This document shows, piece by piece, positions 33,268 to 46,286 of a stretch of DNA of 64,000 nt. The DNA comes from Vespa crabro (taxonomy: Eukaryota > Arthropoda > Insecta > Hymenoptera > Vespidae), in the NCBI RefSeq assembly GCF_910589235.1, contig NC_060978.1, forward strand, positions 3,238,877 to 3,302,876, read 5' to 3'. A model generated the notes under the pieces. It did no database searches. It was given only the letters and a program-made list of their open reading frames with translations, and had not been told where the DNA came from. The stretch's first letter is position 1, and every line of letters starts with the position of its first letter. The translations under genes and the position numbers were made by a program.

Positions 33268-34684
33268 CCAATGCAATCACGAGCGAAAGAGAGCGAATCT
33301 GCAGGGAAGAGAAAGCGGAGGTGGTGTTGCCGAGTGCAACGCGGAGGTGTCGGGGGAGGTTTAGGTTGGACCCACGGTGTCGGCAGCAGCTGTGAAATGT
33401 TTATGAAGGCCCGACTAATTTATCACACTCACACACTCGGAATCCCTCACGCTCGCGCGTGCCGACTTTATCGCGTTCATTGTGCGAGCTAACGGAGTTC
33501 CGCTCGAGGCCAATCGATACGGTGAACCAAACGTAAACGATCCTGTAACAAGCACTGTTTTAACCTGCATTCGGGAGACCATGTAACGGGCACGGAAGTA
33601 CGGTAAAAAAGTATTTCTGCCGTTCGCAGAAACTCGCTCTACGGTCGTTGAATAAGTCAATCGCGACTTCTTTTTCAAAAGTTATCGAGTATTACGTTGA
33701 AATTTTATTACGTCGAAATTTTCTTTTTTAGGAAGTGCAATAAGAAATACGAGAAATGTGAGAATTTTAAGTACGTGCTTTCACGAACGTCCAAGAGAAA
33801 ATGTTCGAATAAAAGCAGGGCGCACGTAATGTCCGATTTCGAGTGACTCGAGGCGAGATACAAATTCATAGATTTCGAAAAAATGAAAGGGGCAAAAAGA
33901 AAAAAAAACCAAAAACAAAAGAGACAAAAAAATGTTTCGACGTTAAACGAAACTTATTACAAAACGATAGGTAGAAACGGTAGACATTTTTTTTTCAATT
34001 TCGAAGCATACCCGTCGCGTCATAGAATATTTCGAATTGAGTTAGCAACATGAAAAGGGTTGGGTCAGAACGGTTTTGAGATAGCCGAGGAATAACCGGT
34101 TTGACGTAGCGCATTTTTTCCCAGTCGGCGGTTTGAAAGATCGTCGCGATTTAGCGTAAAACGGTTTCTACCTCCCGAGGGCGATCGAGCGGATCGACGC
34201 TTTCCGAGCGACCGAACGAACGACCGGTTCTAGAGGACGTACGTCATCGATTTTGCGGGGGTGTTCTGTCGTCTGTTGGAAGAATGCAAAAAAAAAAAAA
34301 AAAAAGAAAAAAGGAACGGGCAACGAGGAGACGATATCTAATTAATTGCCATCGCTTGTCGCGAATTTTAGTCACGGTTTATCGGCTCTATCGGTCCTCG
34401 TCACCTCTGCCATCCCTTGCTCGCCTCCCTCTATCGGCACTTTCATTTACCATCATACGCACACCTCGAAATTCATCGAGCAAAGCCTTTTTTTTCTGTT
34501 TTCGGTAAAAATGACGAATACGAGAAAACGTCGCGTGCGTTCGACGCGCGACCGATGACGTTGTTGGGAGCTACGCCGTCGAAACATTTCTCGCAAATGG
34601 TACTATCCGTTTGCACCTGCGTCCGATATTTTGCAAATGTATGCATCAAATCTATAGATACCTACATATCTACATACACACACA

Positions 34685-34688
<4 letters not shown>
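33266..34688. other. Non-coding stretch with a poly-A tract
   Basis: 33270-33400 is relatively GC- and G-rich (GGAGGTGTCGGGGGAGG near 33343) with two overlapping open frames that lack domains. 33900-33930 is A-rich. A run of 18 A lies at 34288-34305. Confidence 0.5.
34288..34305. repeat. Poly-A tract
   Basis: Eighteen consecutive A residues followed by GAAAAAAGG. No retroposon body is recognisable upstream. Confidence 0.9.

Positions 34689-34717
<29 letters not shown>
34689..34717. repeat. (AT)n microsatellite
   Basis: About 14 AT copies, preceded by ACACACACTC and followed by GCATGTATGCATGCGTG. Confidence 0.95.
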
Positions 34718-34720
<3 letters not shown>

Positions 34721-36552
34721 TGTATGCATGCGTGTAAGCACGTACATCCGAATCGTTACTCGTTGTAAAAGTTGTTACTTTTTTTCGTTTCTCGTCAAAG
34801 AACGGAGGCATGCTTTACAGAGGTATCGTTTAATCGAACCAAGCATATATGGGCCTGAAATTTCGTTGGATCTTGTCGAACGTAAAACCGAGTTTGCATA
34901 GATTTAACGACGTTCTTTGAACGCGAACCTGTCCTTATTTCGATCCCATCGATGAACTTGACGGTTTTTAGAATTTTTTAGAAAATTCATGAGAAATGAA
35001 TTTTTAATTATTTTTTTATCCTTAAGAAAAATGATAGATTCAGAAGAATAGATCTTTAAATCCATCGGAGAAGAAAGAAGATCCGTGCTTCGTCTTTGGT
35101 AGTTCAACGAGTAAAGAAAGGGGAAAGAAAAGAAAAAGCTGTTAAAGAGAAAATGGTTCGTAGGAAGGAATGCTGACGCATGAACGTCGGAGTACTTGAT
35201 GGACGTCGTCTACGATCCGTCGTATAGGACGATTCGCAGCGGTAAAGAGGGCGAGGGAGAAGGAACGCCAACTCGAAGGACGTCTTTCGGAGACATTTGT
35301 TCGTTTCCCACAGGTATCACACGGATATTTCGCAAGAATGACAAGGGACCAGGACAATGGGAGGTGGTATCATCCACGTGTTATACCGCATACGTGCACG
35401 TGCGAGTTTCTTCTCTTTTACCAGACAAGTCGATTTTCAAGCTCAACAATTTGGGAAAACGTCGATCGTCGAACGCATTAGTGGTGAGAGGGATTTCGAT
35501 GTACGCGAGCTTTTGATCCTACTTTGACGATGAAAAAGATCAAGTAATAAAGCTTTATGTACTTTCTTTTCTGAAGCAAAAAAAAAGACAAAGAAATATC
35601 GTCTAAATACGAATCACATTTTTTTCTTTTTTTCTTTTTTTTCAATTGTACCTAAGTAACTTCTACGATTGCGGCGACAGACGCGTACTGTTTCTTTATT
35701 TAAAACGTGCCATTAAGCGCATTCGTCGTTCGCTTAATAATTCAGATCGGTTACTTTAAATAATGCATCATTATCATTCGATCCTTTCGGTAATGATCCG
35801 ATTAATCAATTATTAAATGTCGTCCAATAGTAAATGTTGCGGCCACGTATTCACGCGGGATCGTCAGTCGCGTCCATTCTCCCATTCCACGTTTATCTAC
35901 TCGTGCAATTTGTCATTCCGCGTACCATTTCACCGAATCAGATGGTTTTCGCGGGTAAAGGGGAGGGGGGAGTATGATACATCGTTCGATCGTTAAATCC
36001 ATATTTCGCTAGTAGAACAGGACTTATAGTTATCGAACATCGTGTTTTACGCATACGTGTAATATAATGGATTGATAAAAATTGGATTGATCGATAGATA
36101 GATCGGTTTGGCAAGGAAAATTTTTTGTGTAAATATTTAAGATATATCGATTAAACGGGAGAGAGATGTACGAAATTTTTAAGAGTTCTTTTCCCAAAGG
36201 ATATCCCGATACAACGCCAAGAAAATCCCTCTTCGGGATTTTGAGGAACATAGTGAAACCACGGTTTGACTTACGGTCGGGCCCGTATGCTTTCGTCGAC
36301 ACAAGTGATCTCACGACGCGGAAATTGAAAAATGGCCGGAAAGTTTGTCGATGAATATGCAAATGATGCATTACGATCCGAAATGTAAACTCCTCAGGGA
36401 CGATATAATAAGCATCTGAAACACTTGCCAGCGAAGATGGAAACCAGGTGTCTTGGGACAATGAAAATTTTCTCTTCCATTTTCTCGAAAAAGGAATGTC
36501 CAAATTCTAACATGAACACATTTAAAACTGACGTACGTGTACGAATATGTGG
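34718..36552. other. Non-coding stretch with one regulatory-like block
   Basis: Contains the block at 35690-35970. Otherwise AT-rich with short poly-A/T runs (35578-35645). The frame 36030-36503 (-) is long (157 codons) but overlaps a plus frame at 36166-36354 and shows no known domain. Confidence 0.5.
35690..35970. promoter_or_regulatory. Possible cis-regulatory block
   Basis: Unique segment with many TAAT-type cores: CATTAAGCGC, CGCTTAATAATTC, GGTAATGATCCGATTAATC and CAATTATTAAATG. These adjoin GC-richer words (TTGCGGCCACGTATTCACG, GGGATCGTCAGTCGCG) and a G-rich tail (AAAGGGGAGGGGGGAG at 35957-35972). The density of homeodomain-type cores is above the local background by eye. Confidence 0.25.
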
Positions 36553-36609
36553 TTTTTTCTTTTTTTTCTCTTTCTTTTCTTTTTTTCTTTTTTTTTTTTT
36601 TTTTTTTTT
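36553..36609. repeat. Poly-T tract with CTTT interruptions
   Basis: Nearly 57 bp of T with isolated C residues, ending in about 20 consecutive T. Confidence 0.92.
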
Positions 36610-37194
36610 GAATTAAATCTCGTAATAACGAATGCGTTATCGTAAAAATAATTTCTTTCTTGCGAATGGTCGAAGGAAAGTAATCGATCGTGAAAAGTAA
36701 CCCATCGGGTTTTCTCTCATACATTCGAATTGGTTTCGTCGTTCGGAAAATGCCATCCTAACGGTAAGAAAAGGGCTATGGAAAAAGGAAAAGTCATTCC
36801 CCTTTTAGCATCGGTTTTCTTAACGGAATCAAACTAAAAGTATATACCTACGTCGAGGGATAAAGGTAGAGGAAATAAAACGCGATCGGATCCGTCCTAC
36901 CGTCGTGGAAAAAAGAGATGGATTAAAGGGGTCGGTGGACTTTTCGCAATATCTTTATATTCGTCCTTTTGAACAGATCGTGCTTCCTGCTATCGCTCGT
37001 ACGCGTTCGCTCAGAAACGAAGCGAGCTCAGAGCTACGTAGACGTCGCTAAAGTGAGCGAACGATCAAAAGCAACGTACGTTTTTATATAAACTTTAACG
37101 TCAGCTTGTTCACGGTAGCTCGTTACACGTTAATCTTTCCGCAGCAAATACGGCTCCTTTTTTCCTCCCTTTTCTCCGCCTACTCTTCCCCTCG

Positions 37195-37200
<6 letters not shown>

Positions 37201-37225
<25 letters not shown>
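37201..37225. repeat. (CT)n microsatellite
   Basis: Twelve CT copies followed by CCCCCCC. Confidence 0.95.
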
Positions 37226-37523
37226 CCCCCCCTTCAACACTCCCTTCCTTCTTCACCCTCCTTGCTTTCCTCTTTATATCCACGATATTAGCTACGCAAG
37301 GCGGTCGCATGGAAAAAATGCTAATTTTCGTTGCAGACCTCCCCATCACCCATGGCCCTTCTTCCTCTCGCTTCCTACTTCTCTTTCTCCTCTTTTCCTA
37401 CCAGCATCACGCGCGCGTACATACACAGCATCCTCCTTATAGTATTACGTCGTCTCTTTATGGTCGAATATCTAATACCGAGATAGGCGCTTATTTTTCC
37501 ACGGTACTGAGAGAGTTGGAGAG

Positions 37524-37549
37524 CGAGAGAGAGAGAGAGAGAGAGAGAG
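37524..37549. repeat. (GA)n microsatellite
   Basis: About 12 GA copies. With the CT run at 37201-37225 it forms a second opposite-orientation pair, about 300 bp apart. Confidence 0.95.
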
Positions 37550-39280
37550 TAGAACCAGAAAATACGTTTATAAAAAAAGAGGTGAAAGAAATATGGATGA
37601 TAAAGAGAGAGGAATCGCTTTGCAAATAACGTGAATTTGTTCGATATTCAAGACTCTTCGAAGTTTCCGAAAGGTTACGACAAAATGAAACTTGCCAAGT
37701 TCTCGTCTCATTACACATGAATCCCATTGCTTCTCGAGATTTTTAAAGACGTCGAAGCGAAAGATCGCGATTCGAAGCAAGTTTCACGTATTTTACTATG
37801 ATTAGAGAAAAAAATGTGCGAATCGGTCGATATCGTATTTATGTCCTAATGTTATATACTAATTGAAATAAATTGACTTTCGTTGTCTTTAAAAGTATCA
37901 TAGGATTGTTAGAATCGGAATTGGAGAATAGAAATTAAAACTATTAACATAATGAAAAAATTTCAAGATTGAGAAATCTTTTCTGGCTTTGAATCATCCC
38001 ATAAATTAAAGCATAATTTCTAGCTTCATCCTTCCGTCCTATCTCGAAACGCCCCTTAGTTTTGCGCTCGCGTCATGTCTCAAGATTTATGCGTGCATAC
38101 GTGTAATCGAGCTTAACGCGGCGAGGCTGGCCGCCATAGTTCTCTTGTAAAACAGTGTCGCGAGATGATGGACGAGCTCGTTCTGGACTTCCTCAAAGAT
38201 CTTTCATCCTTTTGCAAAAAACATCGAAAAGGACATATATAATTCGTTGTGCATATATCATGTTACGATATAATTTATAATTCAAAAACTTCTTTTCATT
38301 TTTCCTATCTTTTTTTTTTGCTTTCCAATTCCACATATCCTCAGGAAATTTTCAAGCTCTCGCTCCCATTCTCTAAACGTACACGCAAGATTACACGAGA
38401 AATGTTCGAACGGCATATTCCGATCTAAGGTCCGCATTAGAAAAACAGTTTTATCCCATCTATCAACGAATTTCCTTCTACCTTCTGGGATTTCCTCCAG
38501 TGTGAGTAAATACTAAAAATGCATTATTCAACTTAAAGTTGATAACGAAGTAAAGCAAAGTTAGGCATTTCGCTTAACCGCTGACTGAGTCGTATTGCCC
38601 CTTTTGTAAGCGACTTAACAAAGTTTTCACAAACTCTCTATCCCTTCCGTATTCTTTCTTTGAGCGACAAAAAGAAAAAAAAAAAAATCTCACGCGTAAC
38701 AACGAATATTTTTACGCAGATCGTTTCTATTATAACGTGTTACCTTTTTACCTACCTCGTTGAATATCTTCGGAGCACTGAAGCGTTGACAAGATGAACA
38801 CCGATTGTATAAGGCTTGACGTGACCGAGCACTTTTAAACAAGTATACGAAGGAAAAATTTACTTTGGAAAGGACGCGTTAATTTAAGGGATAATAATAC
38901 TGTGGACGTATTAACGGGCGCTTGAAGTACGACGATGGATCACTGAAACAGACAATAATAATATCGTTATTAAAATTTTGTTTGCGATGTCGTAAGTTTC
39001 GTCTAAAAACTTTAAACAGGAAAAAAACGCAGCAGTTCGACAAAGAAGAATATATTTATTCATTTTATCGAAATACAAACGTCTATCAATAAACTAGCAT
39101 TTTCTGTGATAAAAGAATAATGAAACATGGTAAGTTAGGTCGAACCGATAACAGCGAAAGAAAATGTCGAGTTTCTTGGCAACGCGGCATTGTCTTGATT
39201 TCCTGGCATTCCTTTGGCGAAATGACACGAAGGAATATAATAAAATCTTTAAGGAAAAGGGCATTCCTACCTCTCTTTAT

Positions 39281-39306
39281 CTCTCTCTCTCTCTCTCTCT
39301 CTCTCT
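39281..39306. repeat. (CT)n microsatellite
   Basis: About 12 CT copies followed by TTTTCTG. Confidence 0.95.
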
Positions 39307-40373
39307 TTTCTGTGTACCTTTGAGATCAGACGGTTGCGTTCGCAAAGATATCTCGTGAGATGAAACGCGTAGAAAGGGAGAAAAGACACAGGGCGTACTT
39401 CGAACAAGGAACGTCGTGGCCGTGCACGAAAATTGATAAATTCTGATGAAATTTTTGCGAAGAAACTTGCAATAACTGACGAAGCAACGAATGAATTTTC
39501 TATGGCGCTAGTAGCGAGAGGAAAAAGATGTGAGCACGAAGGCCTATCTTTTGAAACTTCGAAATCCTCCCACGTGTAGAATACACGTAGAAGGTTTTTT
39601 TTTTTATTTTACTACGACGTAGAATTCCTTCTTGAGTCGAATTACGCTTTCAACGTCGAATTTCTCTCTATCGCGTGAAAATTGCACATTAGAATGTAAC
39701 TTATTGACATTCTATTGAAATTCGATTTTTCCAATTGATTTGAATTCGAAACTTTAAATGAAGTATCAGAGGAGAATGATAGATGATTTTCCTCGAAAAT
39801 TCTTAGTTCCATTTATTTGTATTTATTTATTATGTTCCCATACAAATCCTACATTCTGGTAGACAGAGTTTTGTGTGCCTCCAGCTTTACGAGCATACAC
39901 CAAACAATTTTGAAAAGGGCGAAACAATATCCTTCATCCCAAGCATCTTCAGCTTCCGAGACAACATCCATCTGGGTTTAGAGTTTCGAGGAAAGAAGTC
40001 TCAAGATTTGTTTGCGTTGACGTCTATGTGCTAGAAAGTGGATCGTCTAAAAGAAAAAAAGGACATGAGAAAGAAACGAAGAAAAGAGAAAGGAACAGGC
40101 ATAGGTAAAAGGATAGAATTGAAATGGGCCATTCGTGAATATTTCAAATCGGTGAGAAGGAGGAAGGAACGGGAGGATATTTTTCGAGGCGCCTTCGTAA
40201 TTGGCCAGTTGAATCATTGATTAGCTAGCAGGCAGACGGCTTATGCTCGCTTCCCCATAACCACTCACCCCTTTTTTCGTTTCCCTTCGTCGCCTTCTTC
40301 GGAATCGTAGAACGAAGGATAAGATCCAATGCAGCCTAAGATATTACTTGGCGAGATTAAAATTTGCCTGGAA

Positions 40374-40380
<7 letters not shown>

Positions 40381-40409
<29 letters not shown>
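40381..40409. repeat. (AG)n microsatellite
   Basis: About 14 AG copies preceded by GGAAAAGAGAAAG. Confidence 0.96.
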
Positions 40410-40673
40410 CGCCGAACTGCTTTCCTAATAATGCAGAAATTTAATTAGTCCCATGGACGACGTGTTTTCTCACTTTCGCCACTTTCGAAGAACGCCTTGT
40501 CCGTCGCGAAGAAAAACGGAGGGTAGCCAGGACGGGGCCGGAGATCGTTCCTCGAGCGATTTAATCTTGTCCGTTTATAAATTCGAAATCAGCTTGGATA
40601 GTATTTTGATCCTAATCTCTCGTAGAAAGTCGATTGCTTTGGAATCGTAATGATATTATTTCGAAACGTAGCA

Positions 40674-40680
<7 letters not shown>

Positions 40681-40757
<77 letters not shown>
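40681..40757. repeat. Longest (AG)n microsatellite of the window
   Basis: About 38 uninterrupted AG copies, 270 bp after another AG tract of the same orientation. A tract of this length is probably polymorphic between individuals and prone to assembly length error. Confidence 0.98.
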
Positions 40758-40761
<4 letters not shown>

Positions 40762-42690
40762 AACATAAAGGTGTAGCTGGATAGAATCTCCAAGAGAGTT
40801 CTAAGGAGCGTCCACGGAATGATCGAGCGATATGAAGAAATAGAAAAAAGTAAGGAAGAAGATCAGGGTTGAAAAAAGGGAGAAAGGAAGGAGGAGAATG
40901 GAAAAGATATATACTCGAGCGAATTACCGAGAACCATCGACGAAGAATCGGGTAACTCATCGACTCGACGTCGACATAGACGAAGCCTCCAAAAACGTCT
41001 ACGCAGCTAAGAAAGAGAGAATACGCGAAGGTTTTGACGTACATTTTCCCTTTTCTACGGCAAAACCTCTTTTCTTCGTTTCTCGCACCATAAAGGTCCA
41101 CAGCTTTCTATCGATCCCGTAGTACCACGAAGTGAAACTTGTTTCCGACAGGATGGAAATTTCATTTGCCGCCTACGTCCCCATCGGGAGACATAAGACG
41201 CGTCATCCTTCGAATCTGGATCAGATCGGACCGATAGTCATCCCTAAGCGTGATCGTACATACGTCCAAGAAAATCGTCGACTTTCGTACCGCAAATCGT
41301 TTTAGACCAATTTCCTCAATCCCACATTTTCATTTGGACGTTTCATTTAATTTTCTCCCACTATCTTTCTTCGCCCTCCATCGCTCTTCCACCATCCTCC
41401 ACTTTTTACCGATCAAACCGTAGAAGCGATAAATAATTTCCTCACCGTACATCGTACCTCCTCCTCCTCCCCTACGATTCTCCCTTTATTAACGAGAAGG
41501 TCAATTATCGCTAACGAGCCACGTACTTACCTTCTCCTCCGCACGTTCTTCGTCCCTTGCTTCTTACTTTTTGCAACGGTCAGAATTTTCGTACAATTTC
41601 ATCACTTTTTTCCTTGCTTGTTTCCGCGGCGACCATAGATCATTTTTCATCGTCGTTGCTCGATCACAGATGCGGCCGCATCGATTATAAAATCGTGATG
41701 GCCTCTATCGAATCGGTTTGTCGATCTCTCTTCGTCGTTACAAAATTTAACGTGCATTAATCTCTCGCATCTTTACGATTAATCTCTCGGTTTTAGTAAC
41801 CATTAATTTTACCATTAAACGATCGTACGTTATCGAATGTCGATTATGACGTTGGTTCGAATATAAGAACGTATTTTTCAAAATAGAGAAGAGAAGTAAA
41901 TTTTACGTTGTTACTCTTGTTTACAAAGCAGTTAAAATTCATTCATTTAAAGCGAACTCCATTTGTCCTTAGAGCTAAGACTCTTCTCCGGCTAAGATTT
42001 TCCTTATATATTGCTCGAGCCAATCCTTCAAGTAAGCTTTCAACCTTTTAAACTGTTTATTATTATAGAATCTTACAGGGGATTCACTTTGAAGTTATTC
42101 ATTGGATTTTTACGAACGCGATGGAAGCTAGCGATCAAAGCTAATTGCCTTTACTGTCTTCGTTTAACGCTTTCTTTTTTCTTTATTTTTTACTTCCTTT
42201 TTGGTGCCTTTGAAAAAAATGTTCAAATGCACGTACTATATCGTTTTTTGAAATTTCGATGAAGCTTATAAGCGAATCGAACGAACCAATGATGAATTTA
42301 CTCTTTCGTTCGTCGTTTATGGCAAATGTTTTAAGACTATTACGAACGCATTTAACGTCTCGTATACGTTTCGTAACTAGTCTATTCGGTAGAAAGCAAG
42401 GAATAAGAGGGAAAATGGCAAGGAGAAAGACAGTATGAGAGAGTAGACGTGCCGTTACGGCTGAATATCTCAGTCGTCAAGTGTCAAATTAGTCGGCTGT
42501 CTGTGTCAAATTGTGTAGCACGATACTAATGGCACAGTAACATTGGATGAATAATTCAAAGGTCCTACTAATTCCATGATACCGACAATTCGCTCCGGTA
42601 AGCATCAACTAGCCGTGTTGAAACTCGAGAGGAACGCGAGCGTCCTTGTCTCCTGAGCATTACTGATTTCGTCCTCATTCCATTTATATA
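40758..42690. other. Non-coding stretch, no gene found
   Basis: 40850-40910 is purine-rich. 41330-41560 is pyrimidine-rich and unique (CCTCCTCCTCCCC at 41458-41471). A direct repeat of GTGTCAAATT occurs near 42480-42515, about 30 bp apart. Frames lack domains. Confidence 0.55.
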
Positions 42691-42705
42691 CATACATACA
42701 TACAT

Positions 42706-42756
<51 letters not shown>
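42691..42756. repeat. Compound (CATA)n-(TA)n repeat
   Basis: Five to six CATA units (42691-42713) join about 21 TA copies (42715-42756), then AAACATGTGTGCGTGTG. Confidence 0.97.
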
Positions 42757-42759
<3 letters not shown>

Positions 42760-44039
42760 ATGTGTGCGTGTGTACATATCTAGAACAGTCTAGGACGATG
42801 TAACAGAATTCGGAAATTTATGTCCTATTTATCGATCGTATTTACTAACGGGGACGGGAGAAAGTATTTTGGAATTAACATTCAATAAAGAAATTTCACT
42901 GTTTCATGATTTCTTTATCTTATATCTGTAATCACAAGTTGTATGACCTTTTTTTCGTCTTCGAGCAAAAGATGACTCGTCTAATTGGATATCGAAGACG
43001 TAGTAATGAAAAAGATTGATACGACGGTGTATTCTCGTGCGATCGAAGGATAACGACCGATAATTAAAGGAAATGGATACGTCGAACGAAGGAGAGGCGA
43101 AGAAGAAAAAGATTCCAAGTTCGGAAAGTTGAAAGGGCCAAGAGAAAAGCAATGGCTAGTTAACTGCAGTTATTTTCATTTAGTGTTACCGAAGAATACA
43201 CTTTGTCGTTCGATTCCTGTCTCTTACGTAATTCTCTCGGACTAATTAAACCGATTCCACTCGTACGACTCGACTAGGATGAGATACGGTACGGACAAAC
43301 GAAGGGTTCAAGTGATTGATGAAAATAAAAATCAATTGCCTTGAAAGCCTTATGAATGAATCTCGGATTCGTTGCACTTCAGTATTCTCGATTCGTTCTA
43401 TTAAAAGCGTTTTTCCTTTAATTCATTATTGTCCTTCATAAATAAGAAGCAATTATATAAAATTAATTACTTTTGATAAATGCAATCGATTAAATTATTA
43501 AATAGCATTGACTAATTATATATCTTGTGTCTTCTTAAATCATTTTTGAAAATTATATAGAGTTGTTTGAATCTAATTGAATGAAGTTGTACAAGAGATT
43601 TTCCATTGGAACATCGACTAACGATTGCATCCATCAAAATTACTATGGCTTTAAAAGCTTAACGCGCGTGTAGCATTGTCTCTCGTCGCCGCCAGACACG
43701 GCATATACGAGAGTTAATTACTGCAGAGAAATTGCGAGAATTCCGATATTATGGCAAAGCATCTATGCTTTCACCCCTTCCCTTCGACTTCCCATATTCC
43801 TTGCATTCTATCCTTATGTCTTGAATTCCATTAGATTTGATCAAGAATGAGACATTTCCAATAGATTCCCTGGCTCGTTATTAATTATATTTCTTTCTTA
43901 ATATCATCGACGTTTAAAAATATACAATTGTAGTTTTCAGTTTCTCAATCGAATCGTATATATTAGCCTGCATTTAAAATGCCTAGAGCATTAAACGTTA
44001 CGACGATAGAAAGCGCAACGATGTAAACAATAATTATAT

Positions 44040-44420
44040 TATCTAACTCTCGGTACGTCCCGTATGAATCGAATTATAAAATTTGGTGGACCTTTTTCGT
44101 CGTTTTAAAAGCCATTCCGTCGGGTGCATTAAAATAATGCGTTGCTATATGAAATCGAAGTATCGTTAAATAACGAGAATTCATTCGTTTTACGTTTTCA
44201 CCACGGTACAGGGCGAACGTGGTACATTTAGCGCGAGAGCGACTCGAAACTTCATAGGTAATTATATCGTTGCGCGGGATACGGCGCATAAAACAGGACG
44301 TAATTTTATTCCGGAGAGAAGTGATTAACGTGCAGTGACGTGCGTAATCGACATCATTTTCCGAGGTAACCGCGCATAATGTCGCGAAGTGATTTGTACA
44401 AATTTAATTTCGTATAGAAC
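44040..44420. promoter_or_regulatory. Possible cis-regulatory block
   Basis: Unique sequence with AT cores (TGCATTAAAATAATGCG at 44125-44141, GGTAATTATATCG, ACGTAATTTTATTCCGG) and GC-rich words (CCATTCCGTCGGG, GTTGCGCGGGATACGGCGC, GAGGTAACCGCGC). The element GCATTAAAATAATGC is a near-palindrome (GCATTA/TAATGC arms with a 3-nt centre). Function inferred only. Confidence 0.22.
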
Positions 44421-45593
44421 GAAAATGCGGAGTGGAGAATGCCTGCGAAAACTCGCTCGAATCTTTGACGAAGAGCAAGAAGGCGTTGCCGGGTGAGAGC
44501 AATGGTTTGGAGGGTGAGTTTCGTGAAAATGTGAGATCGGAGAGTTTGGAACGGTAACCGAACTTACTTACGGACGCTTTCGAAAGAACATTTTCTCACG
44601 TGACAGAAAAGGAAAGAACGTTTAACGCTTTACCCCAATAACTATTTCCACATCGGCGAACGTTCCGTATGGCCAGCCGCGATGCTTTTTCGATTGCGAA
44701 TGACTTTGCGCTTTCTACCAGACGAAGACGAATTATCCACGAGAGGTTAGAGGTCGTAGATTCCAATTGGAATCACGTATCTCGTTTCTGAACATACCTT
44801 GTCACGGACAACCGGTGGCTTTTCTTCTATCGTTATTTTCTTCTCTCTTGCCGTCGAACTTTAACCTTATGGCGTCTCTTTTGTTAACGACGAAGACTCG
44901 AATAATTTAGACAAGGGCGAGGATGGCGCAGACGACAAGAGTAGGATAGGACAAGATCGACGACGTTCGTATTTACTCGCTCACTGCCCGACAACGTACC
45001 GTTACTTTCCAACACGGCGACAAATTTTGAGACACGGCCACCGAAAACAAAACGTTGACCGGACTAAGTCATATCAAAAAGGGCAAAGGGGAAGAAAAGT
45101 AAAGGGAGGAAAAGAAAAGGGAAGGAAGAAGGACACAAAATAAAAATGTCACTTGAAGCGATTTTGTCACATGGCTTTTGGCCCGTTTAACGCCGAACGA
45201 TATTTACCGAGTGGTGTCCCATGGTAACGCACACTCTTTATCGATCTCTCTTGGCCCGAACCCGCTGAACTCGTCCATTCGTCGAACCGTTACTATCGAT
45301 CCTACCGATTTTCTTTTCGTGAGATCCTGATAGAGCTAAGAAATACTCGCTTCGAATCATTTCGTTTTTCATGTAGATCGAGCGAATTAAAAAGCCACGC
45401 ACATATCCCATTTCGTATAAAGAAACTTCTTATCGCCGCGTCTACGAGGCTTTAAACGTCGTCGAATGACTTACTGCTGCACTTAACTTGTAAGAAAATG
45501 AAACAATTTTAATCCATTGCGAGTTCTGATAAATGTTTCCAATTCCTTTTTCAATGTACCTCGAATATTTGTCCCGTCGGGGAGACTTGGGAA

Positions 45594-45630
45594 GAAAAAA
45601 AAGAAAAAAAAAAAAAAAAAGAAAAAAAGA
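45594..45630. repeat. Poly-A tract with G interruptions
   Basis: About 37 bp of A with three G residues, including 17 or more consecutive A. Confidence 0.9.
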
Positions 45631-46230
45631 TAAACGAAAGAGAAGATCGATTATTAAAATGGGTCGCGTTTAATCAATTCGACGTACTTTCACGGACGAT
45701 TTGTATACTGTTGTATTAGCGAGAGAGGGTAAGAAGAAAGAATGAAAGGGTGTAGGGTCGAATGTCGACACGCTATTGCACGCTAACGGTCATGTAATTC
45801 GAAGACTCAGCGCATAAGGTCGTAATTGTAGCGGATCCTACGTGTGCGTTTACGAGGTCCGCCTCGTTAGGACGTCCCTGAGCATAAAATTCTCTCATTA
45901 CGGCCAGGTTTATCGTGTACAGAAGGAGTAATCTGAAATACATGGAAGAAAGGATTGAGGAGGAGAAGACAACAGAATCCCTGTGGGATAAAAAATGAAT
46001 GAAGAAAGAAAGAAAAAGTGGGCGGGGAGGGGGTGTCATGGAGATCGGTAGAAAGTCGATTTAACTAGGTCAATATCGTCGCGCGCTTACATGAAAACCG
46101 ATATTCTTGAATGACTTTACATTTTCAAAGAATGGTACGAACGGTACCGGCAGAAAACGATTCCTATCCGCGGAAGAACGCGTTAGAACGAGAGCTATAC
46201 ATATCCTTCGAATTGCCGCTCGTATATTCT

Positions 46231-46234
<4 letters not shown>

Positions 46235-46282
<48 letters not shown>
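46235..46282. repeat. (TC)n microsatellite
   Basis: About 24 TC copies, preceded by the imperfect TTCTCTCTTC. Confidence 0.97.

Positions 46283-46286
<4 letters not shown>

Larger units (their letters stand above)
36610..40380. other. Non-coding stretch with three dinucleotide tracts
   Basis: Tracts at 37201, 37524 and 39281 are listed separately. 37790-39110 is AT-rich, unique and full of stops on both strands. Nothing resembling an exon chain was found. Confidence 0.55.
42757..46234. other. Long unique non-coding stretch
   Basis: About 3.5 kb with almost no microsatellites apart from an A-rich tract at 45594-45630. AT-rich at 43300-44040; GC-richer at 44330-45060. A regulatory-like block at 44040-44420 is listed separately. 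No exon is supportable. Confidence 0.5.

Noticed and set aside
36553..36609. Poly-T tract as a possible retroposon tail on the minus strand
   Set aside because: No retroposon body, reverse transcriptase or target duplication can be seen next to it. The same holds for the tracts at 12251 and 63853.
39575..39595. GAATACACGTAG match to the 3' part of miR-137
   Set aside because: The seed (TTATTGCTT) is missing and the sequence is part of a small ACGTG/CACGT inverted repeat.
40589..41101. 170-codon minus frame
   Set aside because: A long Ser-Leu run comes from the 77-bp AG tract. The remaining parts have no recognisable features.
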